Assembly: GCA_036023115.1 (NCBI GenBank) | Contig: JAYKKT010000048.1 | Coordinates: forward strand, 3,620,001 to 3,684,000 | Source of the DNA: Brasenia schreberi | Lineage: Eukaryota > Streptophyta > Magnoliopsida > Nymphaeales > Cabombaceae | DNA: 64,000 nt | Direction of reading: 5' to 3' | In this document: positions 22,317-34,166 of the stretch, one piece after another | Position numbering within the stretch: position 1 is the stretch's first letter | Layout: every line of letters starts with the position of its first letter | Notes under the pieces: model-generated | Told to the model about the DNA's origin: nothing | Seen by the model: only the letters and a program-made list of their open reading frames with translations | Databases searched by the model: none | Position numbers and translations under genes: made by a program

Positions 22317-22330
22317 GGACTCAGATACCA
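22317..22330 (-). promoter_or_regulatory. Primer-binding site of Copia-2
   Basis: The + strand ggactcagatacca reads TGGTATCTGAGTCC, one or two changes from an initiator tRNA-Met site. It abuts the LTR edge at 22331. Confidence 0.88.
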
Positions 22331-22724
22331 TGTAATAAAGTCGATACTTTAATGTAACAGCGAAAGATTGAACAAATATCACCACAAATCATCAATCACA
22401 AAGCTTAGAAATGGCTATAATCACATACATTCAGTAAAGACACTAATAACGGAAGTCAATATTATTCATTAGCCACACAATAGAAGCTTAGTGAGAGAGT
22501 ATACATAGAGAAATCTATAGAGGAGAAAGTGGAGAGGAGATTGAAGGAATGTTAGGAAAAGAGGGTCAGCCAGCCCCCAACGGCTAGTAGTCATTGTAGT
22601 TGGCCCTTGTGGTCACACACCAAGGTCGAATAGCCCTGGCCCTTTAGGGTTGAATGACCCTGGTTTACATAAATAAAAAAGAAAAGAAAATATTATAAAA
22701 AAGTAAAAAATATATTTTTTAACA
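22331..22724 (-). repeat. 5' LTR of Copia-2
   Basis: tgtaataaagtcgatacttt ... ttttttaaca, about 394 bp. Homologous to 16300-16680, with clear divergence between the two, so Copia-2 is older than the element inside it. Confidence 0.88.
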
Positions 22725-24617
22725 CATTATATGGCTCATTAACTTGATATCTCAATAATTTTACACAATTATGAATGTCTTCTTTGTTCTTGTATATGGA
22801 TATAATTGTATTCTTCTTCCATTCTTTAGGCATCTTTTGGTTTTTCATCTTCCATTATATAATCTTCTAAGCCAAGTAATACCTATCTCTCTTAAGATTT
22901 TTGATACTTGTATATGAGTATTATCTAGTCCTAGAGATTTATCAACCTTCATAAGTTTAAGAGTCTCTTTAACTTCATTCTTTTGTTTACGTCATTAGAA
23001 ATTACGGTTTATATACTCTTTCGATTTGATTAACTCTCCTAAACCAATATTAATACCTATATTTTTGTTAAAAAGCTTATTAAAATAATTTTTACAACTA
23101 TTTTTATATCATTACTTGTTACTAGAATCTTTTCATCGTTATCTTTAATGTATCTAACAAAAGTAAGATTCGTAGCTCATTTTTTATTTATCTAACAAAA
23201 GTAAGATTCTTAGTTTTGTAGTCTAAACTTTAGCTATCCTAAAAATATCTCTTTCACCTTATTTTGAGTTAAGTTTTATATAAATCCTCCCAAATTTTAG
23301 CTTTTACTTCACTAACGACTTTTTTGTCTTTCTTTGCTTTTTTATAAGTATAATGTAATTTGTAACATATCCTCTTTACCTTGATCTTATCTTGCACCAC
23401 TTCACTCTACTACCATACATCCTTTTGTACCGGTACACCTCCCTTAGATTCACCTAAGACATCTTTTGTTACTTTCCTAATATGCTTAGCGATATTGTTC
23501 AATATATCAGGTGTACCTATATAATTTCAAACATTTCTTTAAAAAACTTTCTGTTTAAATATATTTTCATTCTCATTTTTGAGGTTCCACCATTCAATCG
23601 AGTAGTTGTAAGTACTCTTTATCCACTTTTTTACTGAAAATTTCATAACTAAAAGTCAATGTTGGGTAGTTAAGTTTTCTCTTACAATTACCTTGCAATC
23701 CTTACAACACGATTTATTTTTTCCTACAAGCAAAATAATCAATTTATATTTCTAACAAACCACTCTTATAAGTAATTAAATGTTCATCTCGTTTCTTGAA
23801 AATCATATTAGATAAAAAAAGATCATATGAAGCCTTTTCAATAGTTGTCATGAATATCTTAAAAGAAAATTTACTACATTTTTTATAGTTATCACGATCA
23901 TATGAAGCCACTCTTATAAGTAATTAATCACATGAAGCCACTCTTAAAATTTTTTTACCTTCATTTAAATCTCGAAACCCATACTTGTCATGAATATCTT
24001 AATATCCTAATGCCTCTTTAGCGCTATGTCTATTTAAATCTCTTAAACAAATCTCTTGTTTGAAATATTTTGAATTAACTTATGTAACTCTTCTCAAAAT
24101 ACCTTTTTTATGTTACCTTCTAATCATACTTATGGTGCATAAGTACAAACTATATTTAAAGTCTGTACTCCTAATACTGATTTCACCATCATAACTCAAT
24201 CATCGTACCATTATATGTCTACCTTTAAATCTTTATTTATAACAATTCAAGCATTTTTCTTTTCTAACTGCCATAATCTAAAACCTGTGAAGACCCTCTC
24301 TATAATTTTTCACTACATTCAGGTGGCAATTTAATGGGACCGGGTGGTAATTTAATGGGACTAACTTCTTTACCCACATTCATCCATAATGTGGGAACCC
24401 TCTTTGTAATTGATTTAGTACATCCGAGCGAGGATGTATAGGCTCTTGATTATTTTCATTGCTTTTGGGCTTTTTAGTCCGTCGCTAAGAGGGGGTGTAT
24501 CAATGCAATACTCATAATGTTTAGAATCTATGGTAGAGAAATTTGACAAGTTTTACGGTGATTGTAAGAAGCCTAATGCAACCCTCTTCTTCTATCCGGG
24601 CTTCGGACCGGTTAGCT
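22725..24617 (-). mobile_element. LINE copy G (RTE type), 5' half: leader, endonuclease, RT N terminus
   Basis: From 22725 the sequence resumes as atatggctcattaacttgat, matching where 16299 stopped. On the - strand it runs through the RT fingers and linker, a decayed endonuclease region (about 23700-24270), and the leader with one partial promoter unit ending near 24617. There are many stops and small indels and no long open frame. Together with 15132-16299 it makes a near full-length element (leader, APE endonuclease, RT, (TTG)n). Confidence 0.85.
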
Positions 24618-24625
24618 TGCAAGAA

Positions 24626-25314
24626 TTTTCTAGTAAAAGAAAAATCTTAAGAACCAAGAGATATAATTTCTTTATTCCTTTGCTTGTACCCCTTTTATCA
24701 CTCGTCTCTGACAAACTGGTCCTTCGTAGCTCATAAATGTACGTAGGTGCCCTTATCTGTATAATGCATGATTTCAATGATCAGTATGGTGATATTAACG
24801 TGGGGCCAAGTATACGCTAGTGCCTGAGGCTTGATTCTCCATTGGATTTTATGATAGACCAGTGCCTATGATGTCTTCGCAACTAAAAACCTGAAGCAGA
24901 CACGGATGATGAAGAAGAGATTGTTTATTTTGATTAGGCCCATGTCAAGGATGGACTAAAAAATGTGCATGTAGTCCTGTCGGACTTTTTTCTTAGATAG
25001 TGGCTTCAGTTTAGCGACGATAGAGAGTGCAATGAAATCTGTTTGAAATCATCTGATGGTTTCAGTGTTCTATTTCTTGAGTGGATGTAGAGTTGAACGC
25101 TCCTCAACAATGAATACAGTTGGAGAAATTGAACAGAGTAAACCTGCTTACCAGATCGTAGTTGAATTTGAAATGAACTCTAATTGGAGTTCCGTAGCAC
25201 CTACACCTCTTCTCATTTCACTGTTGTCCTGATTTACTATTTGCAATCATTAAGCATTAGCCCACTGTGGAAAATTCAGCCAAAATTTGATTGCTGAGAA
25301 GGAATAGATTCTGC

Positions 25315-25382
<68 letters not shown>

Positions 25383-26532
25383 AACCTTGAATGCATTATG
25401 TGATACTGCAACTCGTTTCGTGTTCGGCAGGATCAACTGGGAAATTGGTTTCTTTTTGCGAAGCACGCCCTTCCAATTCGGTCTCTCTCTTCTTCTACAA
25501 TTTGGATTGAATTTCAATTCCCCACGTTGATGACCAGTTCCCCATTCTTTTATGGTAGTGGAAAAATAAAAAATTTCTTCTCTTTTCCTCTAGTTGAGCC
25601 TTAGTAAGAATTTCCTTTGATTTTTCTTTTCCATTAGTCTTGGCTGCTGTTACACATCAGTTTTTCCAGTTGCATCATTTTAAGCGATTCAGGCGCCTAG
25701 ACTTGGATTTTTCCTCATATGGCTTCGCAACTAGATAGGCCTATCTTGTGGTTACAAAATTAGAACCCAAGACCTATAGCTTGAGCTCCTCCTAAATGCC
25801 GAAGAGTATCGTATCATTCAAGTAACGAACCATTGGCAGTAACTCCTTAAATTCACTCTGGTATTCATCCAGAGAATCCCATTTCTGTAATTCTCGCATA
25901 CGGATACATAATGAGCGATTTGAAAATGGGTCTTACTTTTCATACACCCATTTTTATTAAAGATGCATTCCTTCATGCAATTTTTCTAAAAATACCCTTT
26001 GCAGTTATTCTCTCTTCTTCACTCCCATTTTCTCTACCACTGAATCTGTAACCATCTTCTCCACTCTTCTTTATTGTGATTTCATCGTGCTTGAAAAGAA
26101 ATTGCTTTGTTCTTCAAAATCAACATTTCACTTCTTCATTGTGCTTTTATTCTTTCTCCATGGATAATGTATGCTCGGTATTGAAGAATTGTGCTCGCAT
26201 TCATTGTTAATCTATGATTTTTTAGTATAAAATCATAATTAGTAAGTATTGTCCGCCTTTTTCGTTCTACCAACAAGTTGGGGAAGTCAGTAGTTGGCAA
26301 TGATACACGCCTAGGATGCGATGCCATGTGGTCAGCATTGCGGCCGAACCGCGCCTGGCAATTTCTGATCTTACCGCGTGAAACGCGTTTCCTTGCTCCC
26401 ATGAACGTGACTTGAGCGAGTTACATTGCGTACGCTGGCATGCCTTGACCGCGACTCTATGCTCTACTGAATGTGTTGGTTGCATCTCTTATATTATACT
26501 TACTTACTTAGTTGTTTATTGTACACTTTCTT
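24626..26532. other. Intergenic sequence with a GA microsatellite
   Basis: No gene is supported. A short acidic open stretch near 24890-24940 has no recognisable context. The block 26255-26480 is locally richer in CpG and GC than its surroundings, but no protein family was recognised in it. Confidence 0.4.
25317..25381. repeat. (AG)n microsatellite, about 32 units
   Basis: Uninterrupted dinucleotide run. It produces artificial Leu-Ser and Glu-Arg open frames on the two strands. Confidence 0.98.
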
Positions 26533-27842
26533 ACAACAACAATAATTAAGCCTTTTCCCATACTAGACGGGGTCGGCTACAAAGATTCTTTATTTCCTCA
26601 TAGCCATATCATGTGCCATTTTACAATAAGCTAGATCATTCTTTATTGTTTATTTCCAGCACTTTTGTGGTCGTCCTCTACCTCTTTCAATACTTCCAAA
26701 ATCTAGTTTTTAATACCTTCTTATAGGTTCTTCTTTTGATATTCTTTCTATATATCCAAACTATCTTAAACGATATTCTCTCATTTTATCCTCTATTGGT
26801 ATCACTCCTAATTTGTTTCTAATAACCTCATTATGTATACGGTCTTTTCTTATATGACCATTCATCCATCTCAACATTTTCATTTCTATCGTAGACATCT
26901 TTCGTACATGTTGATGATTAACTGCCCAACACTCAAAACCATAAAACATGGCAAGCCTAATTGTTGCTCTATAATATTTACCTTTTAACTTTAATGGTAT
27001 CTTCTTATCACAAAGAATACCTGATGCTCGTCTCCATTTTAACCAACCAGCATTAATTTTATGTGTAACATCTCCATCAATTCTTCCATCACTCTGAAAA
27101 ACTGACCCTAGGTATTTAAAACTTTCTTTTTAGGGGATGCAATGTGTGCTAATTTTAATTTTGTATGTCCTATAAAGTAACCAAATTATCAAATTTATGT
27201 TCCATATATTATGTATTTGTTCTACTAAATTGAAAGCCTTTACTTTCTAATGTTTCTTTCTATAGTTCCGATTTTCTATTAACTTTTTCCTTAGACTCTT
27301 TTACTAACACAATGTCATCTGCAAATAACACACACCAAGGTACTTCATCTTGAATATGTTTTGTTAACTCATCAATCACCATTATAAATAAGTATGGACT
27401 TAAAGTTGATCCTTGATGTAACCCAATATTAACTTCAAAGAAGTATGTCATTCATTCATGAGTCCTCACACATGTTTTTGCACCATCATACATGTCTCTT
27501 ATAAGGTTTATGTATGTCAATGGGATACTTTTTTTTTCCATGGTTCTCCAAGGAACCTCCTTCGATACCTTATCGTAAGCTTTTTCTAAATCAATAAATA
27601 TCATATAAATGTCTTTCTTTTTTACTCTAAAATGTTACATAAGATATCTCAAAAGTTGAATCGCTTGAGTAGTTGATCTGCCCGGCATGAATCTAAATTG
27701 GTTCTCTATTGTACTCGATACTTGTCTTAACCTACATTCAATAATTCCTTCCCACAATTTCATAGTATGGCTCATTGACTTGATACTCTGATAATTTGCA
27801 TAATTCTAAATGTCTCCCTTACTCTTATATATGAGTATAAGC
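26533..27842 (-). mobile_element. LINE copy J (RTE type), 5'-truncated
   Basis: The (CAA)n tail is at 26533-26545. The - strand coding sequence includes 27260-27451, with [13 protein letters not shown] and an intact FADDIVLV catalytic box, and 26761-26949 at the C-terminal end ([20 protein letters not shown] type). It stops near 27842 in tatatgagtataag, within a few bases of where copy A loses homology. Stops and frameshifts interrupt it. No target duplication was found. Confidence 0.88.
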
Positions 27843-28659
27843 TACAGAACTTTCTGCACTGTACATCCTACGACAGAGCTTAGGTAAAAGTCTCTTAACT
27901 CTATCTGTAGTAATCCAAAAATCTCTGAAAATAGTCTTATTAGAAAGCTTATTTATATAGCTTTCTAAGAGACCACTTTCATAAAATTCCAACACCTACA
28001 TACAAAGATACAATCATTTCTTTAACCCTTTGTATTTCTGTCACAGAATTTGTCCAGAGTTCCAAGGTTGGAACATTAACGGATTTAGTTCTGTTTATGC
28101 TTAGAACCAAAAACAAAAACAAAAATATCCCAATAAACTATATTCCTAAACCTATCTTAGGTAAATTTTTTAAGATTTTTGGAGATCCAAAAAATACTTA
28201 AAAAATTAGAAACATTTATTGTTGAAAACAGAACTATTTTTGTTTTTCATATTTGAACCTGAAATTTTATTAAGAAAAAATATCACACGATTTTGAAAAG
28301 GCTTTTTGATTCAACATTTGTTTCAAAAACTTACCGGATCATAAGACAATTTTCCAAGCGTCTAAGTTGACCTTTGAGCATCAGTTCAAGAAGGCCTATG
28401 TCGAAAAGAACACACTCGTAGTTTATGGATTTAATTTTAAGTCTCTACATAGACTTTGGAATAAAATTTCACATTTACAACGTACATATGTGGAAACAAG
28501 CATACTCATTTACCGACTAATTGTCTAAGTAACGTAATGCGCCACCTTATCCGTCTATGATGAGACAATCTTCTCTTTATATAGGCTCAACCATTGTTCC
28601 TTAACAAAAGAAAGTATGATACATAAATTTTTAACTCCGCTTCTATCATAGCTAATGCC
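27843..28659. other. Unassigned sequence with one arm of a direct repeat
   Basis: 28340-28490 resembles 30320-30520 (shared cagttcaagaaggcct and agtctctacatagactt). Otherwise no coding motif was seen. Confidence 0.4.
28340..28490. repeat. Direct repeat flanking the MULE remnant (partner about 30320-30520)
   Basis: Shared segments in the same order and orientation: gagc-tc-gttcaagaaggcct, gaaaagaac, and aagtctctacatagact followed by aaatttcac. The repeat is imperfect, with an insertion in the right copy. Confidence 0.6.
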
Positions 28660-30035
28660 TCTATTTACATGCTCTCATCTATTAAGTTAACAACCTTCCT
28701 CCAACTGTCATCAAATGCAATGACTATTTCTTTATTTCTCATCAACTGAACAATATATCCCTTAATATTTTTGGTAATATGACATGTGTATAGAAAATGT
28801 GGTGTCTTTGGAAATATGATCTCAATTATATTTATAAGTAAAAGATCACGATAACTGTAAACTATATAGGAAAATCTTTTCACCGTATATAACTCCCTGA
28901 CGCACCTCAATACTCACACATAGTTATCCTATTTCTCTGCACCCATTAATACAAATGCCATAAAAAATTATTATTTGTTGACGTAAATCTTATAACTTTT
29001 AAGAAAGACATCTTATATCTGCAAAAGACAAAAATAATTCTTCTTAGCATATATATAAATATGAATAAATATAACAAAAAATAGCTCATACTTGTTTGTT
29101 TTGTACGTGCAACCAAACTCCAGTACCTTTGATAATTAAAGTAACAACTGAATTGACTAAGGATGTATAAATAATATGTTGCTAATAATGTTTGTATCTG
29201 GTATCCTCATATGTCAAGTGCAGTAACTATCTAATGAATATAATAGTTGCTAAAGAACAATTTGACCACCCATATACTCTTTCTTAATTTTCATTCTCAC
29301 ATTATTAACATGCTTTACTATACTAATATTTGTATCAAGACGCTTTAATGATAACAAAATATGTTTCATCTTACAAGACTTTTGCTCATTTCTTTTATCA
29401 TACTATACTCACCACTATTCAATCACCTACAAATGCATGTCCTTCCAAATGCAAGGCTAGAAGATGACTATGTGTATCATTAACTACATTCAATCTCAAA
29501 AAACCATTAGTTTTACTGTCTTCTATAAGTAAGAATGGGTATTTCACCTTCTTTGTATCGGTTAAACGACAACTTTAACATTAACTTTTTTCTTACTTTT
29601 ATATTTGCTGCTTTTTTCACACTAAGTCATACTTTGCTTTTTGTACCTTTATTTTTTATCAAATAATGATGATAACATTATTGTGTTTCCTCTCAACATC
29701 TCTCACCAATTGTACCATATCATCTCGACAATAAAATATTGTATCTATGATAAACGTAAATACATAATCAAGTCTATCACCCTCGTAGTCAAAAGATACA
29801 TTGTCACATGGATCACCACCCAAGCAATCAATAAATGGGTTATTTGATCTACTTTGGTCAATCTCAGTATCGTCTTCTATAGTATATCCAAAGTCTACTA
29901 TACGGTAATGAATATTATTACTTGATTTCTTTGACATCCTACACATTACGAATAATGTTGTTAACGTAACAAAAATATAGAGTAATACACCTTGCATATG
30001 TCTAAAAATCTGATGGTGATGAGTCCAAGTCACGA
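28660..30035 (-). pseudogene. Remnant of a MULE (Mutator-like) transposase gene
   Basis: The N-terminal part (29659-30033) ends FYCRDDMVQLVRDVERKHN followed by NVIIII, matching the D..V.WVR..G...GFVIVI motif that opens plant MULE/FAR1-like transposases. Next comes a short basic CEKSSKYKSKKK stretch at about 29575-29640. 28665-28910 encodes YRDLLLINIIEIIFPKTPHF, then CHITKNIKG, matching the DRDLALMNAI..VFP...HLLC.WHI.KN block around the catalytic core. The middle is decayed and stops are present. Terminal inverted repeats were not found. Confidence 0.72.
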
Positions 30036-30539
30036 ATCGCTTAAAAGAGAGTCACAGATAGAGTATGTTTTTATTACTAGAGTCGTGTCTCAAGAGCATC
30101 CTTCGGAGAAGTCAATTAAACTTGGGGCGTGATGACTTGTAAAGACCCACATGCTTAGAGCGCGCCTCTTTCCTTTCAGGAATAAGTTCCGAAAACAAGA
30201 CCCGTTTCTATTTTTCAGAACTTATTGATTTTCAAGCTTGAAACCAACTGCACCATTGTTTCTTAGCAAAACACTTTATTTTCATGTGAATTGGAAGATA
30301 ACATCTATGAATTTGAAAGTCCTAAGAGCTTAAGCTTATCCTTGAGCGTCGGTTCAAGAAGGCCTAAAGCGAAAAGAACCTGCTTAGCAACAATCACCAA
30401 TTAAGTCAGATTTTATACACTTTGCTAATTTTAAAAAACTAGCTGGCACACTCGCGCATGAAGTAGAATTGAAATTCTTATTTCAAGTCTCTACATAGAC
30501 TTAGTGAAAATTTCACGTCTATACTAGTTGTATCTCTTC
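30036..30539. other. Unassigned sequence carrying the second arm of the direct repeat
   Basis: Contains the partner of 28340-28490. No coding motif was seen. Confidence 0.4.
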
Positions 30540-32060
30540 ATGACTTTCTCTTTAGAACTCGAAACTCAATATCACCCAATACTCATCTAATGGTGTCACA
30601 GTGAAGTTGGTTATCCCATGCCAATTCCCCACTCGAGTCACAACAACAATCTTTTCCCTAAGATGGTTTGAACTCTAAATTCACATCTTTGATGTGGCTA
30701 CTATTTCTCCCTATCCTTAGGTCTAAATGTTTAGCTGCTAATGGGCACATGAAATTATCAATTGCACCTATGTCAACCATTCTCATAGTGTTCTTGCTAT
30801 TTATAATAACTAGAATGTACATGACAATCTTGATCGCAAGCTTGCATAACGTTGATCCCACATCTATTGCGTTCAACCGTCTCAATGCACCAATCCTCAT
30901 TGTTTCTTCCCCTATATCACTATCTCTCATGACCTTGTTGAAGAAGAGCCAAAAGTGGGAATGGACCAACCACATTCTTTACATGGCATTGGTAGTGAGC
31001 AAAAAGTCTGCATTCTTGTATTCGTACTCATTTGAGAAATGTTAGTCGCCACAATACTAACATTCTTGTCTAAAGGATCCCTTGGCCTTGTCCTTCTTTC
31101 CATGATCATTGTTCTTTCCTTAGTCCCTTGGTATGAAAGACTCAACTGGGTTCCATTCGAAGTATCCTACCGATTTTCACGATTACCTCATTGTTACACG
31201 GGAGAAAGTGTTCTCGTAGAGCCTGTTTGAACTGATCCCAAGTGTGGATGCAAGATTGTCTTGCTTCAGCATGTTCCTTCATGCAATGCCACCACAACAT
31301 GACATCCTATTCTAGAAACATAACCACCATTTCTAGTTTCTCATTTTCGTCCTCAAGCTATCCAACCTTAAGGTAGAGTTTCATTTGGTAAAAAATGTTT
31401 TCCAATATTTGTGCATTATGGCCCCCAGCAAAGTCCCTTTATTTTCTAATTTTCATGCGATATGATTGGTACAGTACCCAACCATGTCTTTGCCCATTTG
31501 TCAACTTGCACTCGACACCATCCAATCAAGTCAATATCTCCAACTAAGATTATTCTGAAGCTTATATCTCTGGAAGTTATGCAACAACACTCTCCTCGAG
31601 TCTCTATAGTCAGGTATTAACATCTATCTCAATGTATTAGATACACTCTTCCAAGCGCTTCACGTGATCACTTGTAACTTCATAGGTATACTCGCAAGCA
31701 TATGTGTGTCGCTCAATGTCTTTGATTGTGATACTTATTTCGCTTGTCAACTAGTCAGAGCTTTCACAGCATGAGCAACTATAGCATGAAGATGACTTGA
31801 AAGTTTTTCGAACCTTGTAAGTCATGCATTAACATTATGTAGAATACTTGAAGTCATCTTAGGGTTGGCCATTAGTACAACATTCGACTTCTCCTTTCCA
31901 TGACGAATGGGGTCACCAACCATCTTAGTGTTGGAGACCATTGTATCAAGGTAGGCAATCGTTGACAGAAAGGAGTTACTTTTATGCTACTAATACAGAG
32001 GAGGTGTGTCTCGTACTAACTTACCGATACTTCGAGTCGATCTAGCTTTGATACTAAAGT
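30540..32060 (-). mobile_element. Ty3/Gypsy remnant: gag and protease, with primer-binding site
   Basis: The - strand reading shows gag at about 31180-31310 (MLWWHCMKEHAEARQSCIHT, then WDQFKQALREHF). A degraded zinc-knuckle region follows at about 31000-31100. The aspartic protease at 30658-30975 has active site VDIGAIDNF (family VDTGATHNF) preceded by RIGALRRLNAI. Protease continuation at 30545-30660 reads GNWHGITNFTVTPLDEY. At 32044-32060 the - strand reads ACTTTAGTATCAAAGCT, a tRNA-Met-like primer-binding site, after which an LTR should begin (+ strand tgtcatgcc at 32061). RT, integrase and the other LTR are missing. The element breaks where the direct repeat begins. Confidence 0.78.
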
Positions 32061-33873
32061 TGTCATGCCTTGACGTTGGCATTACCCAATGGCTTAGAAC
32101 TTTCAACAGGCACTAGGTTGCACACAACCTAGCAAGCCTTTATTAGGGATATAATGATTCAACGAAAGCTTAAGACTGATGATTGGGAGGATCGATTAGA
32201 GTAATAGTAATGAAACTCGAGAGTAAATAATATAGCAAAGTGATTGTATTGATAACATTAAATGTGTGTGCCCCCACAACAAACTTATAACTCAAATGGG
32301 AAACTCTTAATAAGTACAAAAGAAAAGGGTGTCCCAAGGGTCGAAGGCTAAGTAATAGAAGTTGTCAAGCAGTTCTCATGCAAGGCCTGGTTATACAACC
32401 ATTATGCAAAAATTCACTCATGTAAGGTCCCCGAATCACATCAAGACTGACACAGGGAGCATATCATGAGTTAACACGATGACACACATCCTTATATTTT
32501 GTCCATGCATGCCTTGGGCCATGCTATGAGGACGTGTAAAATCCTGTTAGATAGATTTAGCTTAGTGGGGTTCGGTTAACACTCATATAACTAGGAACCG
32601 AGTCATGTGGGTCAGCTGGGTCTTATGGATCAGATCTAGCCATGTTAGATGGATCCGGACCTCATGAGCGCCTAAAGGCTTCTCCAATTCACGATCCATG
32701 GCTATAAAAGCCATGCAACCGATGTAGTTATTTGACTTACTTTCTTCACAGTGGATCGCCTTCTCCTTCAACGTGTGAAAGCAGCCTTTGAGAGTGAACT
32801 GTTAGGAAAGGGCATGAATGTGTACGCCTTCCATCACAAATCGGAGTTGAGAGAGGAAGTGGAAGAACATTCAGCAAGTTCACCTCTAGTGTGCTGATGC
32901 AGCTTTGGTTTGAGCGAAAAGGTTGAGCAGCTTGTGGAAGCTGCTGTGGGGCGTTCCTGTGGTGCAGCTGGAGGCTGACACCACAAGGATCGTCACATCT
33001 CATTATGTAAGCTAGGGAAAAGCATGATAGAGAAGTAAATTAACTTACTGGCACATACGTTGCCTTCTTTGCGTTTGTGATTGACCTAAACTTTCCATAA
33101 CCTGTCTAGTTAGCCCAATATTCTTCTCAGTAACGAGCCACCTGAGTTTCCTATCGGTTTTCGCGATTTCATCCAAACCGCCTCATGAGGTCGCTTTCGG
33201 TAATATCCTTCGTTCTGGGCGATCTCTCATGCAGTCGTATTACCTCAAGCCTTCGGTTTTGCCTTGATTAGATGTTTCGAGCGAAACCTCGCAGCCGTCT
33301 GCCACAATGATCTCGGATTAATCCAACGCAATCCGCGATTCGAAAATCTGGGTTGGATGAAGAGACCATGGAAGAGTACGAGTCAGGGGGCTCCTACCCA
33401 AACTCTCCTTCCACAACATTTTCCTGTTTTTCAACTCAACACTTTGTTCAATCATTACATTTTTTTTCTTTCGGAGGGTGTTACCGACTGCGTCCTTATC
33501 AGCTTTACTAAGAGTTGCAAGAATTTGTTTCGAACCAAGATAATAGAATAGTCATGGTTTTCATTCGGTGGGACACGAGTGGGTCACTTGAACATGCTTT
33601 AAAATGGAGAAATCATGGTGTGGAAAATTATGTATCGACTGTCTTCCACTTAACGCAATGACCTCCTTTGATCGCGCTTAGACACCGGTCTTAAAGTGTT
33701 GAGGTAGGTGGAGTTCATTTCTTCTTAAAGAAAAGGAAGAACCAAAAGACGGGAAGGCCAGCCTCTCGTGCCTTCTGCCGGGGCAGGTAAAAAAAGAACC
33801 GCAAAAGACGGACAAGAGTGGTCGTTCGTCCAATTTTTCCTACCAAACGAGGAGAAAGAGAAGGAATAAAAGG
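32061..33873. other. Probable Gypsy LTR, then upstream region of the NQR gene
   Basis: 32061 onward starts tgtcatgcc, as expected for the end of the Gypsy 5' LTR on the - strand. The other LTR edge could not be fixed. From about 33000 the sequence is richer in CpG and probably holds the NQR promoter and leader. No TATA box was identified with confidence. Confidence 0.45.
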
Positions 33874-34084
33874 ATGGCATTAGGTGCCTTGACAAGTAGG
33901 ACTAGCGGGTTTCTTTTCTTATCGTCTGCCCCCTCTCGAGGTCACCTCATCGCCCGTAGAAGTATGTCGGTCCGAGCCGACTCCCTTGTCCCCGAGCTGG
34001 GCGACACCAGCAAACCCCTCAAGGTTGTTGCGCTCTGTGGCTCCCTACGCCGTGCTTCCTACAACCGTGGCCTCATCCGTGCCG
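33874..34084 (+). CDS. NQR: NAD(P)H:quinone / FMN reductase, exon 1
   Basis: The ATG at 33874 opens 70 complete codons plus one base, ending at donor GT 34085. The first ~40 residues are Ser/Arg-rich (TSRTSGFLFLSSAPSRGHL, then ARRSMSVRADS), which suggests an organelle-targeting extension. A second ATG at residue 31 would give a cytosolic-size protein. Residues 48-64 (PLKVVALCGSLRRASYN) are the first strand and phosphate-binding loop of the NADPH-dependent FMN reductase fold, where GSLR...N holds the FMN phosphate. The spliced gene (exons 33874-34084, 34167-34358 and 40612-40910) totals 702 nt, 233 aa plus stop, a little longer than cytosolic family members. The enzyme reduces quinones by two electrons using NAD(P)H and so limits semiquinone radicals. 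Confidence 0.93.
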
Positions 34085-34166
34085 GTAAATAAAACTCTTT
34101 CTCTCTTTCTCCCTGGTAAGAAGATGGTCTAATTTTGTTGATATTTGGTTTTTGAGTAATGGGTAG

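Larger units (their letters stand above)
16681..22330 (-). mobile_element. Copia-2 internal region, split by a younger LTR element at 16844-19167
   Basis: Reading the - strand from the right gives the Copia gene order. Gag: 21907-22101 (YLKKITYSKRY type) and 21444-21653 with a broken zinc knuckle (CHFFREVGHIRSNC, one Cys lost). Protease: 21160-21477, whose active site reads LDLSVSFHMT instead of DSGASFHMT, then LSVSQISNNG at about 21120. Integrase: 20420-20800 (FIDDFTKYT and QQNGISE). RT: 19829-20107, with an intact YVDDMIIIGSD box. RNase H: CDNKSAMYIANN and NELTKHIKID at 19173-19260. Much of RT is deleted between its N terminus (near 20200) and 20107. The frames are broken and the element is dead. 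The RNase H frame is cut by the inner element and resumes at 16838 with HYVRKEHLHG. Confidence 0.9.

Noticed and set aside
24885..24945. Short acidic stretch ending in a stop (ADTDDEEEIVYFD)
   Set aside because: It looks like a protein C terminus, but no upstream exon, splice site or homologous motif could be supported.
25257..25530. Long open frames of Leu-Ser and Glu-Arg on both strands
   Set aside because: They are produced by the (AG)n microsatellite and have no gene context.
26255..26485. CpG-richer block as a possible exon or promoter
   Set aside because: Two short antisense frames exist but no protein motif, TATA box or splice signal could be supported.
33264..33551. 95-codon open frame just upstream of NQR
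   Set aside because: No recognised motif. It lies in the CpG-richer promoter/leader region and overlaps no splice structure.
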